NCBI GenBank assembly: GCA_049999725.1
Contig: JBNGIS010016626.1
Location: 21,110 to 52,449 of the forward strand
DNA length: 31,340 bases
Direction of reading: 5' to 3'
Source: Haplomitrium mnioides
Lineage: Eukaryota > Marchantiophyta > Haplomitriopsida > Calobryales
The translations under genes and the position numbers were made by a program. Each line of letters opens with the position of its first letter. The first letter of the stretch is position 1. Below, piece after piece: positions 8,795 to 18,518 of the stretch. The notes beneath the pieces are model-generated. The model was not told the origin of the DNA and did no database searches. It was given only the letters and a program-made list of their open reading frames with translations.

Positions 8795-10102
8795 ACAACA
8801 AACGCTCGAGGCTCCCATCGCCAAGTTGTCACCCTGCTCATTGTAAGAATGACAAAGAGCTTCCCAGATCCTCTATTGAACTTTCGAATGTTGCGACCGT
8901 ACCTCATCAAACTTTCTTCGTCTTGCCGTATCTACAACAGGTCATCTTTTCAGCGTTGCTTGCTTCGTCCTCTGGTCAGTTCTGCGCTAAATTGCCTTTC
9001 CAATCGATCCCACCTTGCTCTCTAGTTCTTCGATAAGTCGCCTTCTTGGTGCATCCTTCCTGTCTCCTAGTTGGATCGTCGACATATCACCCTTCTAGCT
9101 TACCTCTTTCTTCCCGTTGGATGACTTGTGATGGATCACCTTTTCAGCACGCCTGCTCTTTGTTTGATCGAATCGTCGATAGGTTTCTTTTTCGCCGTTA
9201 CTTGCTCTTCATCTGAGCGGACCTGTGATTCATCCCTTTTTCGGCTTCCTCGGTTCTCCTCGGGTCGGATTCGCGCTAAGTCACCCCTTTGGCTCTTCTC
9301 TGGTTCTCCTTTGGTCAGATCTGCGCTAAGTCACCACTTCGACACTCTTTGGTTTTCCTTTGACCGGACCTACGATAGATCGTCTTTTTGGGTGATCCCT
9401 CCTTGCTCCCTGGTTGGGCCTCTCAACAGATCCCTGTTCAACGGGCCCCTCCCGCCGGAAGATGGATCGGAACCCACTTAATCGGGATCCCCACTTAGGG
9501 AGCAAAATCCCGTTAAGCTTTACTTGGCCTTGCCACTTCTTGTAAAGGTCCCCGAGCTCCCTGGAGCCGTCACGTCGTCCGTGGAATCCTACAAAGCACT
9601 CCGGAGATGCCACATTTCCATGGAATCTTGCGAGGCCTTCATAGAACTCCACGTTTCCGCTAGGATTCGCGGATTCACGAGAGAAGGGCCGATCGAACCC
9701 TTGTAGAGTGCACTCACGCTTGCGGGATCGAGGTGTCCCCCGTTCCCTGGCCTAGCTTGCCCTTGCAACGATCCTGACTCCCTCTTCCTTCTCTGATCCT
9801 TGCTCCTTGTGCGTGGCAACTGCAGGCTATGTCCGCGATCTCTCTTTCCTTTGAGTGCCCTCGAGTTTCTGCGTTGCAAGTTTGTTCTTCCTCCTCTGAT
9901 CGCTTCGCCTTGGGTGGGCGTTCCCTTCTTCCATGCTTAGCTTCGATTCCCGCATCCCCATGAGGCCCACGGGTTCTTGCTTGCCCACTTCAGAATTTTG
10001 AAGTGGTACCCTTCCTCTGGTTGGCGATCACGGTTCCCTTCTCATCCTCCGAGGATTCACACGCCCTGTTCTTACTAGCTGATTGAAGTCAATCCGTTGC
10101 TC

Positions 10103-10603
10103 CTAAGGTGCCTTTACACTTGCAAAAGGGACATTGTGCCAATGATGCTTCCAATTTTCCGAATTCTGTATTAGTGCTCCAAATCGCTGGCTGACATTGG
10201 TTGGGTCCGAAAATCTTTTTTCCATTGGAGTGCTTGTTGCATGAGCATTGTCCATATTGAATTGTTTGAGAATCATGGTCATATATGTGGACTGGTGGAT
10301 TAGAATGCCATTGGTCATATGCTCAAACTGGATTTCGAGATAGAAATCAAGTTCTCTAATGTTTCGCATTTCAAATATATCCTTCAGTTTGGCGATAGTG
10401 CTGGCAGCTAGAGTTTTTGTGCCAAAAATGTTTATGTTGTCTACATAAAATGCAACTACGACATATTTAGAGCCTTGATGTTTCATGAACAAGCATGGAG
10501 CAAGATGATCATTTGTAAAGTTGAGTGTCATCATTTCTGATTTGAATCTTTGGTACCAATTTTTGCCACTCTATTTGAGTCCATAAATTGATTTCAAGAC
10601 TTG
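10103..10603 (-). pseudogene. Ty1/copia reverse transcriptase, C-terminal half
   Basis: Read on the minus strand, this resumes the RT after the Gly-Pro-Leu-Val array: VLKSIYGLK (near 10,575), a stop where Gln is expected, then SGKNWYQRFKSEM, FMKHQGSKYVVVAFYVDNIN, IFEMRNIRELDFYLEIQFEH and DNAHATSTPMEKRF. The catalytic motif, normally YVDD, reads YVDN, so the second catalytic Asp is lost. Copia similarity ends at about 10,140, before the YLxAIGALMYL segment; that missing part is found in the same orientation at 1-690. The protein is therefore cut and catalytically dead. Confidence 0.92.
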
Positions 10604-10704
10604 GACTGCCATTTGTGTGCTTGATTGATCAATTGGTGATCCAGATGCATTAAGAGAATGCTTTGCCAACTTCACATTGTCATGTGGTATACTTTGATGA
10701 TGGA

Positions 10705-11230
10705 GGACTAAAGGTCCACTTTGTTGTTGCTCATGCAGCTTGTATATATGTGGGACTAAAGGTCCTCTATAGCGTTGTGTGCTCAGCAAATTGGCTGGCT
10801 GGACTAAAGGTCCTTTGGAATGCTGCATGCTCAGCGAGTGCGCTAGCTGGACTAAAGGTCCATTGAGATGTTGCTTGCTCAACGAGTGCGCTAGCTAGAC
10901 TAAAGGTCCATTGAGATCATTATGCAGCTTACTTTCCATCATTTGGCATTGTCTTTTCGACATGTGGACTAAAGGTCCTTTTTGGATTGGCAGTAGCCTT
11001 TTGCAGACAGAAGGTCCTTTAATTTGTTGGCCATTGAGGACAAAAGGTCCTTTTCCCAGATTGAGGTCTTTGTGGACAAAAGGTCCATTTTGAATCATTG
11101 TGCCTCTATGGACTAAAGGTCCATTTTTATAGTGCATGTCATGAGTGACAAAAGGTCCAACCTCAGAATTTAGGCTATGAGAGACAAAAGGTCTAATCTC
11201 AGTATTTGAGCCGCTTGGGACTAAAGATCC
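10705..11230 (-). repeat. In-frame repeat array encoding Gly-Pro-(Leu/Phe)-Val, inside copia RT
   Basis: Thirteen copies of GGACTAAAGGTCC or a close variant (plus-strand sense) start at 10705, 10753, 10801, 10849, 10897, 10966, 11005, 11038, 11074, 11110, 11146, 11182 and 11218. Spacings are 48 bp four times, then 69, 39, 33, then 36 bp five times: every one is a multiple of three. On the coding (minus) strand each repeat gives Gly-Pro-Leu-Val or Gly-Pro-Phe-Val, so the array forms 16-residue and 12-residue protein repeats, in one frame over about 10,571-11,137 apart from a TAG at 10,895. It sits between the RT segments IFMKAPL and SIYGLK, which are normally only a few tens of residues apart. 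Confidence 0.85.
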
Positions 11231-11285
11231 ATATGCACTTTGGCTATTCTCCCCTTAAATGTGAAATGCCATTCTTGATATGAGT

Positions 11286-11560
11286 TCAAAGGGGTGCTTT
11301 CATAAAAATCTGGGTATCTAGAGTGCCATATAAGTAGGCAGTGATAACATCCATTATATGCATAGCAAGATGACATTGGATAGCAAATGCTATCATATAT
11401 CTGTAAGTAATTGTGTCCATGATAGGTGAGTATGTGAGGTCATAGTCACGTCTAGGAATTTGAGTGTATCCTTTGGCCACTAGTCTTGCTTATATCTTGT
11501 CACATCACCTTTCGCATTATATTTGTGGACAAAAATAAATCTGTAATCTGTCAGATGCAT
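11286..11560 (-). pseudogene. Ty1/copia reverse transcriptase, N-terminal part
   Basis: On the minus strand the run VHKYNAKGDVTRYK, then KGYTQIPRRDYDLTYSPIMD, TITYRYMIAFAIQ and MDVITAYLYGTLDTQIFMK gives the start of a copia RT, including the first catalytic Asp region (Met-Asp-Val-x-Thr-Ala-Tyr-Leu-Tyr-Gly). A stop lies between Lys-Gln-Asp and Trp-Pro-Lys near 11,480. The downstream array is in a different frame, so a shift lies between about 11,286 and 11,140. The overall order with the following RT half is collinear. Confidence 0.93.
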
Positions 11561-12060
11561 GTCTAGAAGTGTTGGCATGACAGATTAGAATATTTTTCGT
11601 TGTATGAGAGAGTCAAGTTCCCAATTAATTGCCTTTTCCCATTGGGGCCAATTGGTTCTTGATTGTGCTTCTCATACAGATAAAGGATCAAGTATATCCT
11701 TGTCTATAGACTATGATACAAATAATGTGAATAAATCATCCATATGGGTTTGGGATCTGTCCCATATTTGACCGGTATGAGAATAGTCAATTGCTATTTC
11801 AGCGTTGTCTGTAGCAATGTTCAATGATGTCAATGATTTAGGCTTATTCTTTGAGCCTATAGGTCTGCCACGCTTTGCCTTAGGTTGTGTATCAATGGCA
11901 GGTCTATTAACTTTTTGAAGTTTGGTTGGAGCATTTGCAGCCTCTAAATGTGATTTGGTAATAGACAATTTAATCAATTAAATACGTTAGACATTTAATC
12001 AGGCATTTAATCAATGTTTGCTATAAATTGAGGAGTCTTTTGACTTCAGCATTTGAATGT
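11561..12060 (-). pseudogene. Copia integrase-RT linker with an AT-hook-like basic segment
   Basis: Between integrase and RT the minus strand reads a hydrophilic linker (11711-11977) containing AKRGRPIGSKNKPKS, an Arg-Gly-Arg-Pro core that resembles an AT hook, as often seen in the integrase C-terminal tail of plant copia elements. Its role in DNA contact is inferred, not shown. Frames are broken at both sides. Confidence 0.6.
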
Positions 12061-12065
12061 CTGCT

Positions 12066-13060
12066 TCATTGATCGAATTCCAATGACAAGTGCTGGTGCC
12101 ATATTAAGTTGTCCTCATGTTTGGATTGTACAACATTGTCCTCTTGTGTCAGATGTGGAAAAGATTCTTTAAAGAATTGACAATTTGCAAATCGAGACTT
12201 AAACACATCAGATGTTGAGGGTTCAAGATATCGGATGATAGAAGAGGATTCAAAACCGATATATATGCCTTTTTGGCGTTGTGGTCCCATCTTTGTTTCA
12301 TGTGGTCCTAAAATTGGGACAAGGACGAGGCAGCCAAATGTGCGAAGGTGTGATATATCTGTTGGAATCCCGGGTGCAAGTTGGTGCAGAGAATTCTGAT
12401 TGAATGAAGATGGCCTGTAGCGCAATAGAGATGCTGCGTGCATGACTACATGTCCCCAAACAGTGGTGGGGAGTTTTGAATTTAGAAGTAATGGTCTTAC
12501 TATGAGTTGTATTCTCTTAATAGCAGATTCTACAATGCCATTTTGAAAGTATACATGTGGAATTGAATATTGTATGTCTATGTTGGTAGATGTGCAGAAA
12601 TTGTTAAAAGTTTGTGAAGAGAATTCTCTAGCATTGTCCACTCTTAGATTTCTGATTGCGTAATCAGGGAACTATGCTAAGAGTTTCAAGATTTGGGACA
12701 ACAGTTTCGGGAAAACCATGTTTTTGGTTGTAATAAGGGATACTTCTGACCATTTGGATGATGCATCAATGGTGATAAGGAAGTATAAAAATGGTCCCAA
12801 AGGTAGGTGGATGGGCCCACATATATCAGCGTGGATTATCTTAAGGAATCAAGGAATTGTGATTGTTGTTTTGTCGTGAGAAGGTGCAGTTCTCAGTTTG
12901 CCTTGTGCGCATGCCAAGCATGGAGTATTCGGTGGCAGTGGATGCACATTCTGTGGTATGCCTTTGCAATCCTTTTTGATGCGATAGAACATGTCTCGGT
13001 CTAGATGTCCTAAGCAGTTGTGCTATGTAATGGCTGTTGATACCGATTTGGTAAAAACAT
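12066..13060 (-). pseudogene. Ty1/copia integrase
   Basis: The integrase inserts element cDNA into the host chromosome. Frames on the minus strand give the zinc-binding region (NCLGHLDRDMFYRI near 13,010, then CLACAQGK near 12,900), the first Asp in HADICGPI (near 12,830), the second in DNAREFSSQTF (near 12,635), and the Glu in HVYFQNGIVESAIKRIQ (near 12,535), so the D,D,E triad is visible. It continues with LRTFGCLVLVP and QRQKGIYIGFES. The reading frame shifts between about 12,640 and 12,860. N-terminal neighbours are protease and gag, in the normal copia order. Confidence 0.92.
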
Positions 13061-13115
13061 GATATGAAAATATTTTTGTGGTATATAATCCATGTGGTGA
13101 TAGTGAGAATAAGGC

Positions 13116-13481
13116 TCATATGTCAAAGCTTGTTGTAGTTGGACTCAAGATATAGAGAACTTCAGTGTCTTGAAAAGATCCGGTTTGAATGTGAAAACCA
13201 TTTTGTCGTATATCCTGGAAAGTGAGGAGGTTTCTGGTTGCGACATGTGCATAGATTGTTGATTTGATGTTCAGTCTTGTTCCATTTGGAAATATAATGG
13301 TCGCTGGAACATGTCCTTCTTCAATGTGATTGTGGCCAATAATAATTGTTATAAGCTTGGAAGAAGGTTTGATTGATAAGAAATACTTGCGGTTTTGCAA
13401 AATGGTGTGCAGGGATCCGTTGTCTACAATGCAAGTTATCTCATATCCATTTTTCTGGTTTGACAACGATGAGTGAGTCAT
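13116..13481 (-). pseudogene. Ty1/copia aspartic protease
   Basis: The minus-strand frame includes CIVDNGSLHTILQNRKYF, the retropepsin active site; the usual Asp-Ser-Gly or Asp-Thr-Gly triplet reads Asp-Asn-Gly, which would be expected to impair catalysis. Downstream VPATIIFPNGTRL and NLLTFQDIRQNGFH fit the copia protease and pre-integrase region. It follows gag and precedes integrase. The frame itself is open for 121 codons. Confidence 0.85.
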
Positions 13482-13499
13482 GTGACTTTCAAAATGTAC

Positions 13500-14528
13500 A
13501 TTGTACTATGGATATTCATCCATGTCTGTCAATTCCAGTAAGTTATCCTATACCTCATGAGTGTGAGGTTTGGTGCTTTGTTGTTATAGTCGCGCTAGGT
13601 GCGTAGGCACTCTACATGTGGGTTGGGTGTGGCCGCGTGTGCCACATCGATTGCATGTGGTTTGTTGTTGGCGCAGACCAGACAGATTTCATCAGCATCT
13701 ATAGATTTGTCGACCTCCTCTATTATGCTATGTGTGTTGTGATGCATTTTCTGGTGTGGTTGAAGTACGATGGTTGGAATGTCTATCCCTATGACTGGGA
13801 ATTGGAGGTTGATTGCTAGTCAGGAGGTTATTGCTCCCTGTGAATTTGAGGTTACCACTTCCTTTGCTTCTGAAAAAATGTTTATTCCTATGGCAAGGGT
13901 AAGGACTAGTGCCCATAAAATGTGATTCAGGGTTCAAATGAGGGGCGACAGACCTTGGTGGTCGCTTCTTTGCATTTTCCACAAGGAGTAGTTGATGCTT
14001 TTTGGCAAGTAGCATATATGCTATGAGTTCATAGCACCGAGTGAGTCGCATGTTGCAATATTGGGATGCTAAAATGAGATTGCTCACAGGAAATGTCGAT
14101 AGAGTTTTTTCTATCTGTTCTTCATCGGTCACGAAGTGACCGCAAATTGATAGCTATGAGACAATGCAAAATAGTTTGATGTTGTAGTCTACAATGGATG
14201 TATAGTCTTGAACTCATAGGTTAATCCAATCATGTCTCGCTGCAGGTAGCAATATGCTTGTCAGATGGTCAAATATGAGCTTTAGTTCTTCTCATAGTAG
14301 ATAGGGACTGTGATAGTTTAGGTATTGAAGTCTCAAGGGTTCCACCATATGGTGTCTAATCAGGATAAGGGCTCTTGCTGCATCACATAGGGTGATGTTG
14401 TCATCCATGTTGATGACTTCATGGATAACTTTGGATGTTAAGTAGGTCATAGCATCAAGTAACCAAGAACAATAGTTGGAGCCATCTAGTTTCAGAGCCT
14501 GAAATTTCAGAGATTCCACATATGTCAT
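13500..14528 (-). pseudogene. Ty1/copia gag with CCHC zinc knuckle
   Basis: Gag forms the element's virus-like particle. The first codons (from 14528) read SLKFQALKLDGSNYCSWLLD, a typical copia gag start with Leu-Asp-Gly-x-Asn-Tyr-x-x-Trp. The middle (14132-13728) reads MTDEEQIEKTLSTFP and MRLTRCYELIAYMLLAKKHQ, typical of the UBN2-type gag. A zinc knuckle, CNRCGTRGHTQPTC (C-x2-C-x4-H-x4-C), is encoded at 13655-13614. Frames are broken near 14,290 and 13,728. It is the most N-terminal recognisable part of this element. Confidence 0.9.
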
Positions 14529-15770
14529 GGTGGATCTTTTCTCTGCCCTGCTGAGAGTACTTGTGAATGAGATAGATAAACTAGAAATTCTGGCAAATGC
14601 AGCTATTAGGTCAAGGTTGCGATGATCTGTATTTGGTACATATGGGTGATGGATCTAGGTTTTGGTCGATCACGGACCTTGGTACCTATTTATATTTTTT
14701 GCCTTAAGTGGAAAAATCAAGAACTGAAATAAAAACAGGAAAGAATAGACCAACTACAAATCGATCGGTATAAACACCGAGAACTGAAATGAAAAATGAA
14801 TGTTGCTAATGGATGAAGAGATTGCCTTGTTTACATATAGGTCTATTGCTTCTGATGTGCCGATAGCATGTCCTTCCAAATCTTCCTTCTGTGTCCTCTT
14901 CTGAACTAAAATATGACCTAGCCTCCTATCATTGTGGTGCCTCTCTGCAATGCTGATTCTGTCAAAAAAAAGAAGTAACCGTTGCAGGTATAGCCAGATA
15001 GGGGTTGACCTCAAGAGGTGATAGGGGTTACTGTTTCTTGTTAGTAAGATTCGCTTGAAACCTCTGTCAGAAGTAGTTCAGAATCAACAAGTATATCTCT
15101 TGCAAGGGATATGTTCATTCAGAGAGTAGAAAAGAAGCAATGGAATATGATCAAAAGAAAGGTTGAGAGAATTGAACCATGAAGTGATGAAGAACAGAGT
15201 GGAAGAGCTTGAAGTGGCAAGATGCAATGTTGCTCTTTCATTGAGTGTTGATGTAGCACATATGTGGTCACCTACGTGAAGGTATCTTCACCAAAGATGT
15301 TTCTAATTGGTCTTCGATGTTGCATAAACAAGTGAGTCAAACTTGTGCATAGGTCTGTGCAGCTTGTGCCTTTCCTCTCCCTTGCTTGAATGTTCCTACG
15401 TTGTAGGTGATAATATGGACTTGTTCAGAAAAGAAGCAACGTAATACTAGAAAATGAGATAAGATCTGGTGTGTCAATGTTAGAAACGAACAAAGGAAGG
15501 ATGAAATGAGTCTAGTAAGCTCTGGTGTCGAGTGAGAGCTGGCGTTGGAGTCGTCTCCTATGTTGGACAGTTTGTAACATAGAAGGTAGAGAAAACAAGG
15601 GTAATGCAGGTCAGCTTTGAGCACGCACAAAATTGACAGATCAAGAAAGTAGAGCCAATGCTGCACAATGTCGAATAGAGGGAAAACAACAAAAGGGGAA
15701 AAAAAGGATGACATGTGAATGTGCAGTAGGAAGTAAAGTCGTTAAGTAGAGACCAAGAGGAGAAAAAGTC
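14529..15770. other. No recognisable gene (possible copia leader)
   Basis: Upstream of the copia gag (minus sense). A minus-strand GGTACCAAGGTCC near 14,685 faintly resembles a primer-binding site. No clear LTR ends, RNA gene or protein domain. Confidence 0.35.
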
Positions 15771-15859
15771 TCTAGCCAAGCAACTGCGGTGTGTCACACA
15801 TGTAAGTTGATGGTCGCGAAGTAGAGGAGTAAGTATGTCGCCCATGAGAAGTAGACAAG

Positions 15860-16190
15860 AAAATGCCAAGAATCAACAGGTGCGATGTCGAGCAAGAGCG
15901 AGCAAAGAGTGAGTGTTGAGCATAGAAGAAATAGTGTCGAGTAAAGAGTAGCCAAGAAAAGAGCAAAGTCAAGCGACGAAGGAGCAGCTATCAAGCAAAG
16001 GAATAGTCAAGCAAAGAGCAATGTCGAATAAGAGCAGAAGCAACGTCGAGCAAAAGCAAGGGTAGCGTCGAACAAGGAAGAAATAGCTTCGAGCAAGATA
16101 AAAAACTATGTCGAACAACGAGAGAGCAACGTCGAGCAAAGGAAGAAGCAGCGTCGAACGACGAAGGAGCAGCTATCAAGCAAAGTAAGG
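15860..16190 (-). repeat. Degenerate ~22-bp tandem repeat with GTCGA core, plus a 27-bp direct repeat
   Basis: Units such as GTCGAGCAAAAGCAAGGG and GTCGAACAAGGAAGAAAT recur every 20-23 bp, clearest over 16,020-16,160. The 27-bp string beginning CGACGAAGGAGCAGC occurs identically at 15974-16000 and 16159-16185, 185 bp apart. The long Ser/Leu/Phe/Cys-rich minus-strand frames here simply translate the repeat. Confidence 0.75.
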
Positions 16191-16223
16191 AGCCATATTC
16201 CATACTGGGCTCTTTCAAAAGGA

Positions 16224-16224
<1 letters not shown>

Positions 16225-16273
<49 letters not shown>
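16225..16273. repeat. (AG)n microsatellite
   Basis: About 24 uninterrupted AG dinucleotides. On the minus strand it yields Ser-Leu-Ser-Leu runs that inflate reading frames and should not be taken as coding. Confidence 0.97.
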
Positions 16274-16275
<2 letters not shown>

Positions 16276-16511
16276 TGTGAAGAAGAATGTGGTAGTAAAA
16301 GAAAACCACTGAAGAGTTGAGGGAAATAATAGGTGCGCAATGCAAATCTGTTAGAAAAAAAAATGGCGAGACAAAAGTTTGCGGGAGCAAAGGAACGGGA
16401 AAAAGAATCTTGAGCAGAAGGAAAGAAAATAGTGTACGCTGATGTGAGCATGTGGGAGCTTCTTCAAGTGTTGGTGTAGATTGAGCACATGCGGAAAAGA
16501 AAATTTGTAGA

Positions 16512-16632
16512 GTCCTTTTGTGCTGATAACGTGTTATCGTATGAGCGCCGCACACATACACGGAAGTCTCCAAAGGTGAGAGTATGAAATGAATGAATGT
16601 GTGGATGACCACTTACATGGGGTTTATATATA
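16512..16632 (-). promoter_or_regulatory. TATA box and possible primer-site-like motif
   Basis: The minus strand has TATATATAAACC at 16632-16621, a good plant TATA context, and about 85-100 bp downstream GATAACACGTTATCAGCAC, which resembles a motif found at the LTR/leader boundary of some plant copia elements. Together they could be the end of an LTR reading towards 16,500. They lie just after the stop of the ParB-methylase gene. Weak evidence. Confidence 0.3.
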
Positions 16633-17988
16633 TGTCCCTATAACAGTACTTTATTATGTACAAAAATAACATGAGTCTGATGCTGCAGCCCTATTCTCTT
16701 CAAGAGGAATAGTTTTATTTATATCTAATACCATAGACTCTTTAGCATCTGCAATTGCAAGAGAGTCATGTCGAGACTTTCCAGTCCCGGAAATCGCAAC
16801 AGAATCACCAAAAGTAGCTACAATACTAGGTTGAACAAGCTCATTGTGGTATGCATATACTATCTATGACTCGGTCACATCAGATGGCAAAGAAGCCATG
16901 GTCAAAACTCTCTCAAGAATATAGATAGATCATATTCTATTGCGGTGCAATTTCGCATTAGCTTTAAAGCATAGACAAAGCTTGTGCTAGACCCATATCA
17001 AAGATTTAAAATTCAATCTTGCTCTGTTGTTAAATGGTCAATGAAAAAATTATACAAAGCCTTAGGCTTTTGGTAAACATTCATAGGGGCATCATCTCTT
17101 AGATGTTTAAGCTTGGCTGACACAGCCTAGCAACTCAACACATTGTGCATGATTTGTCGAGGTCGCGCGCTTGCATCATCTGATTGCAAGTTGAAGAGCT
17201 TTATGCTTTGCTTGCTCTCTTTTGCCCAATAGCCCACAATTCAATACTCGTGAGCATGGGCAATTTTAGGACCACCCGAATGATGAATATTACTTTTGTC
17301 CTTGTAGTAACAAAAACAAACACATGAGACAAATGAAAAAAAAAAGTAAAGGAAAAATAAAATGGATAAGCTATCAAATGAAAAATCAAAATACAACTCA
17401 CCAGATATCGTGATTGATTGCACAACAAACCTCTAATAAAGTGTCCTTTACAATGCCATACTATTGCGAAGAGTAGATAATTACAAAAGACGAAAACTCG
17501 GAAGTAGTAATTGCTGCAAAAGAAGAGACCATATCAAAAATATCATCTTTTGAGAAGGGTTCTGAATCATCATACTTACGTTCTTTAAGGTTATAACTGT
17601 AAGGAATATTAGCAATAGCTAAAGTGAAACATCTTGGTTTCACTAAACTCTTCAACTATCGAGCATTAGACCCCATGTGGACTTGAGAATGTGCCACGTT
17701 GAGTCCATTGACATAGGACATTCAGTCCTTGTCTTGTTCATCAGACCCTCTTTTGGTTGAAATGGCAGCAACTTCATTTAATTGTCTTGCCTTCCACTCT
17801 CTTGCTTTTTGGTAGTGGAGCAAAAAAGCAAGAGAGTAGGAGACAAGCATCGAGGATTGACCTTCATCAACGAGGGCTTCCGTTTCTTTCAACCCCCAAT
17901 TTTTTTCAACCTTTAGCAGTGGTTATCTTTGGCCAACTTCTCTTTGAATGTTTTTTTGCCTTATAAAAAAGCATAGAAATAAGCTAGA

Positions 17989-18518
17989 CTAAAACAAAAA
18001 AACAAAAACATTGAGTAATTGACAAGGAAAGACTCAGTTGCCATGCATGCATGGATTCTTGAGTCCAACCTGGTGCCAACTCTCGAGTCCATGCGTGCAT
18101 GGACTCGAGAGTCCTTAAGCGCATTGACTCGAGAGTCCAGGTGAACATGAACTCTCGAGTTCCTATGTGCATGAATTCTTGAGAGTCCATGTGCACATGG
18201 ACTCAATAGTCAATACGCTTAATGACTCTTGAGTCTATGCGCGTATGGACTCAAGAGTTGGCACAAGGTTGAACTCAAAAGTCCATGCGCACATAGACTC
18301 TTGAGAGTCCAAGCAAACATGAACTCTCAAGTTCACATGCGCATGGACTCTCAAGAGTTCATGCGTGCTTGTACTCTCGAGAGTGCATGCGAACATGAAC
18401 TCTCAAGTTCATGCTCGCATGGACTTTCAAGAGTCCATGCACACATAGATTCTTGAACCTTTTGAAGCAAAGTGAAATTAAATTAGGAATTAGAATTGAA
18501 AAAAGAAAAAATGCTTAC
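17989..18518 (-). other. Predicted intron of the ParB-methylase gene, holding a minisatellite
   Basis: On the minus strand the ParB-side exon ends in TTGTTG/GTAAGC (18519/18518). A pyrimidine-rich tract then leads to GTTTTAG at 17989. The copy-2 gene has the same donor, as GTAAGT, at 28390. The 24-26 bp repeat lies wholly inside this interval. Splicing is inferred only from the consensus and from conservation of the donor. Confidence 0.5.
18045..18456. repeat. Palindromic minisatellite, 24-26 bp units (about 17)
   Basis: Units alternate two small palindromes: an ACTC(TC)GAGAGT-type core (for example GGACTCGAGAGTCC) and an ATGCGCGCAT-type spacer (for example ATGCGTGCAT). Measured between ACTC positions the steps are 24 or 26 bp (18127, 18151, 18175, 18201, 18225, 18249, 18273, 18297, 18323, 18347, 18373, 18399, 18423, 18449). 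The 2-bp change reflects GAGT versus GAGAGT. Open frames on both strands here are by-products. Confidence 0.9.

Larger units (their letters stand above)
7120..10100 (+). mobile_element. GC-rich LTR-like/promoter block
   Basis: This 3-kb block is much richer in G+C than its surroundings and carries no recognisable protein domain. On the plus strand it holds a G-box (7914), a dimeric tandem repeat with ACGT sites (8121-8726), a TATA box (8788), then about 1.2 kb of CT-rich DNA resembling an R/U5 or leader. Its right part (about 9465-10015) shares ordered blocks with 30,640-31,275 on the other strand (GGAACCCAC, ATCGG-ATCCCC, CACTTCAGAAT, CCTCTGGTT), so it belongs to a dispersed family. I read it as a large LTR, but no clear TG...CA ends, polypurine tract or target duplication were found. 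The long minus-strand frame at 7756-8406 comes from the tandem repeat and is not a gene. Confidence 0.45.

Noticed and set aside
10705-11230. CRISPR-like look: 13-bp repeats with regular spacers
   Set aside because: The repeats are too short, the spacers are themselves partly repeated, all spacings are multiples of three, and the array lies in frame inside a plant copia polyprotein.
16106-16612. A 168-codon minus-strand open frame
   Set aside because: It contains a long Ser-Leu run from the (AG)n microsatellite and repeat-derived text on either side.
18045-18456. CRISPR-like look of the 24-26 bp array, and open frames on both strands
   Set aside because: Spacers are variants of one palindromic string, there are no cas genes, and the frames merely translate the repeat.
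18229-18456. Plus-strand Ser/His/Met-rich protein in the minisatellite
   Set aside because: It is a direct translation of the repeat units and lies within the predicted intron of the opposite-strand gene.
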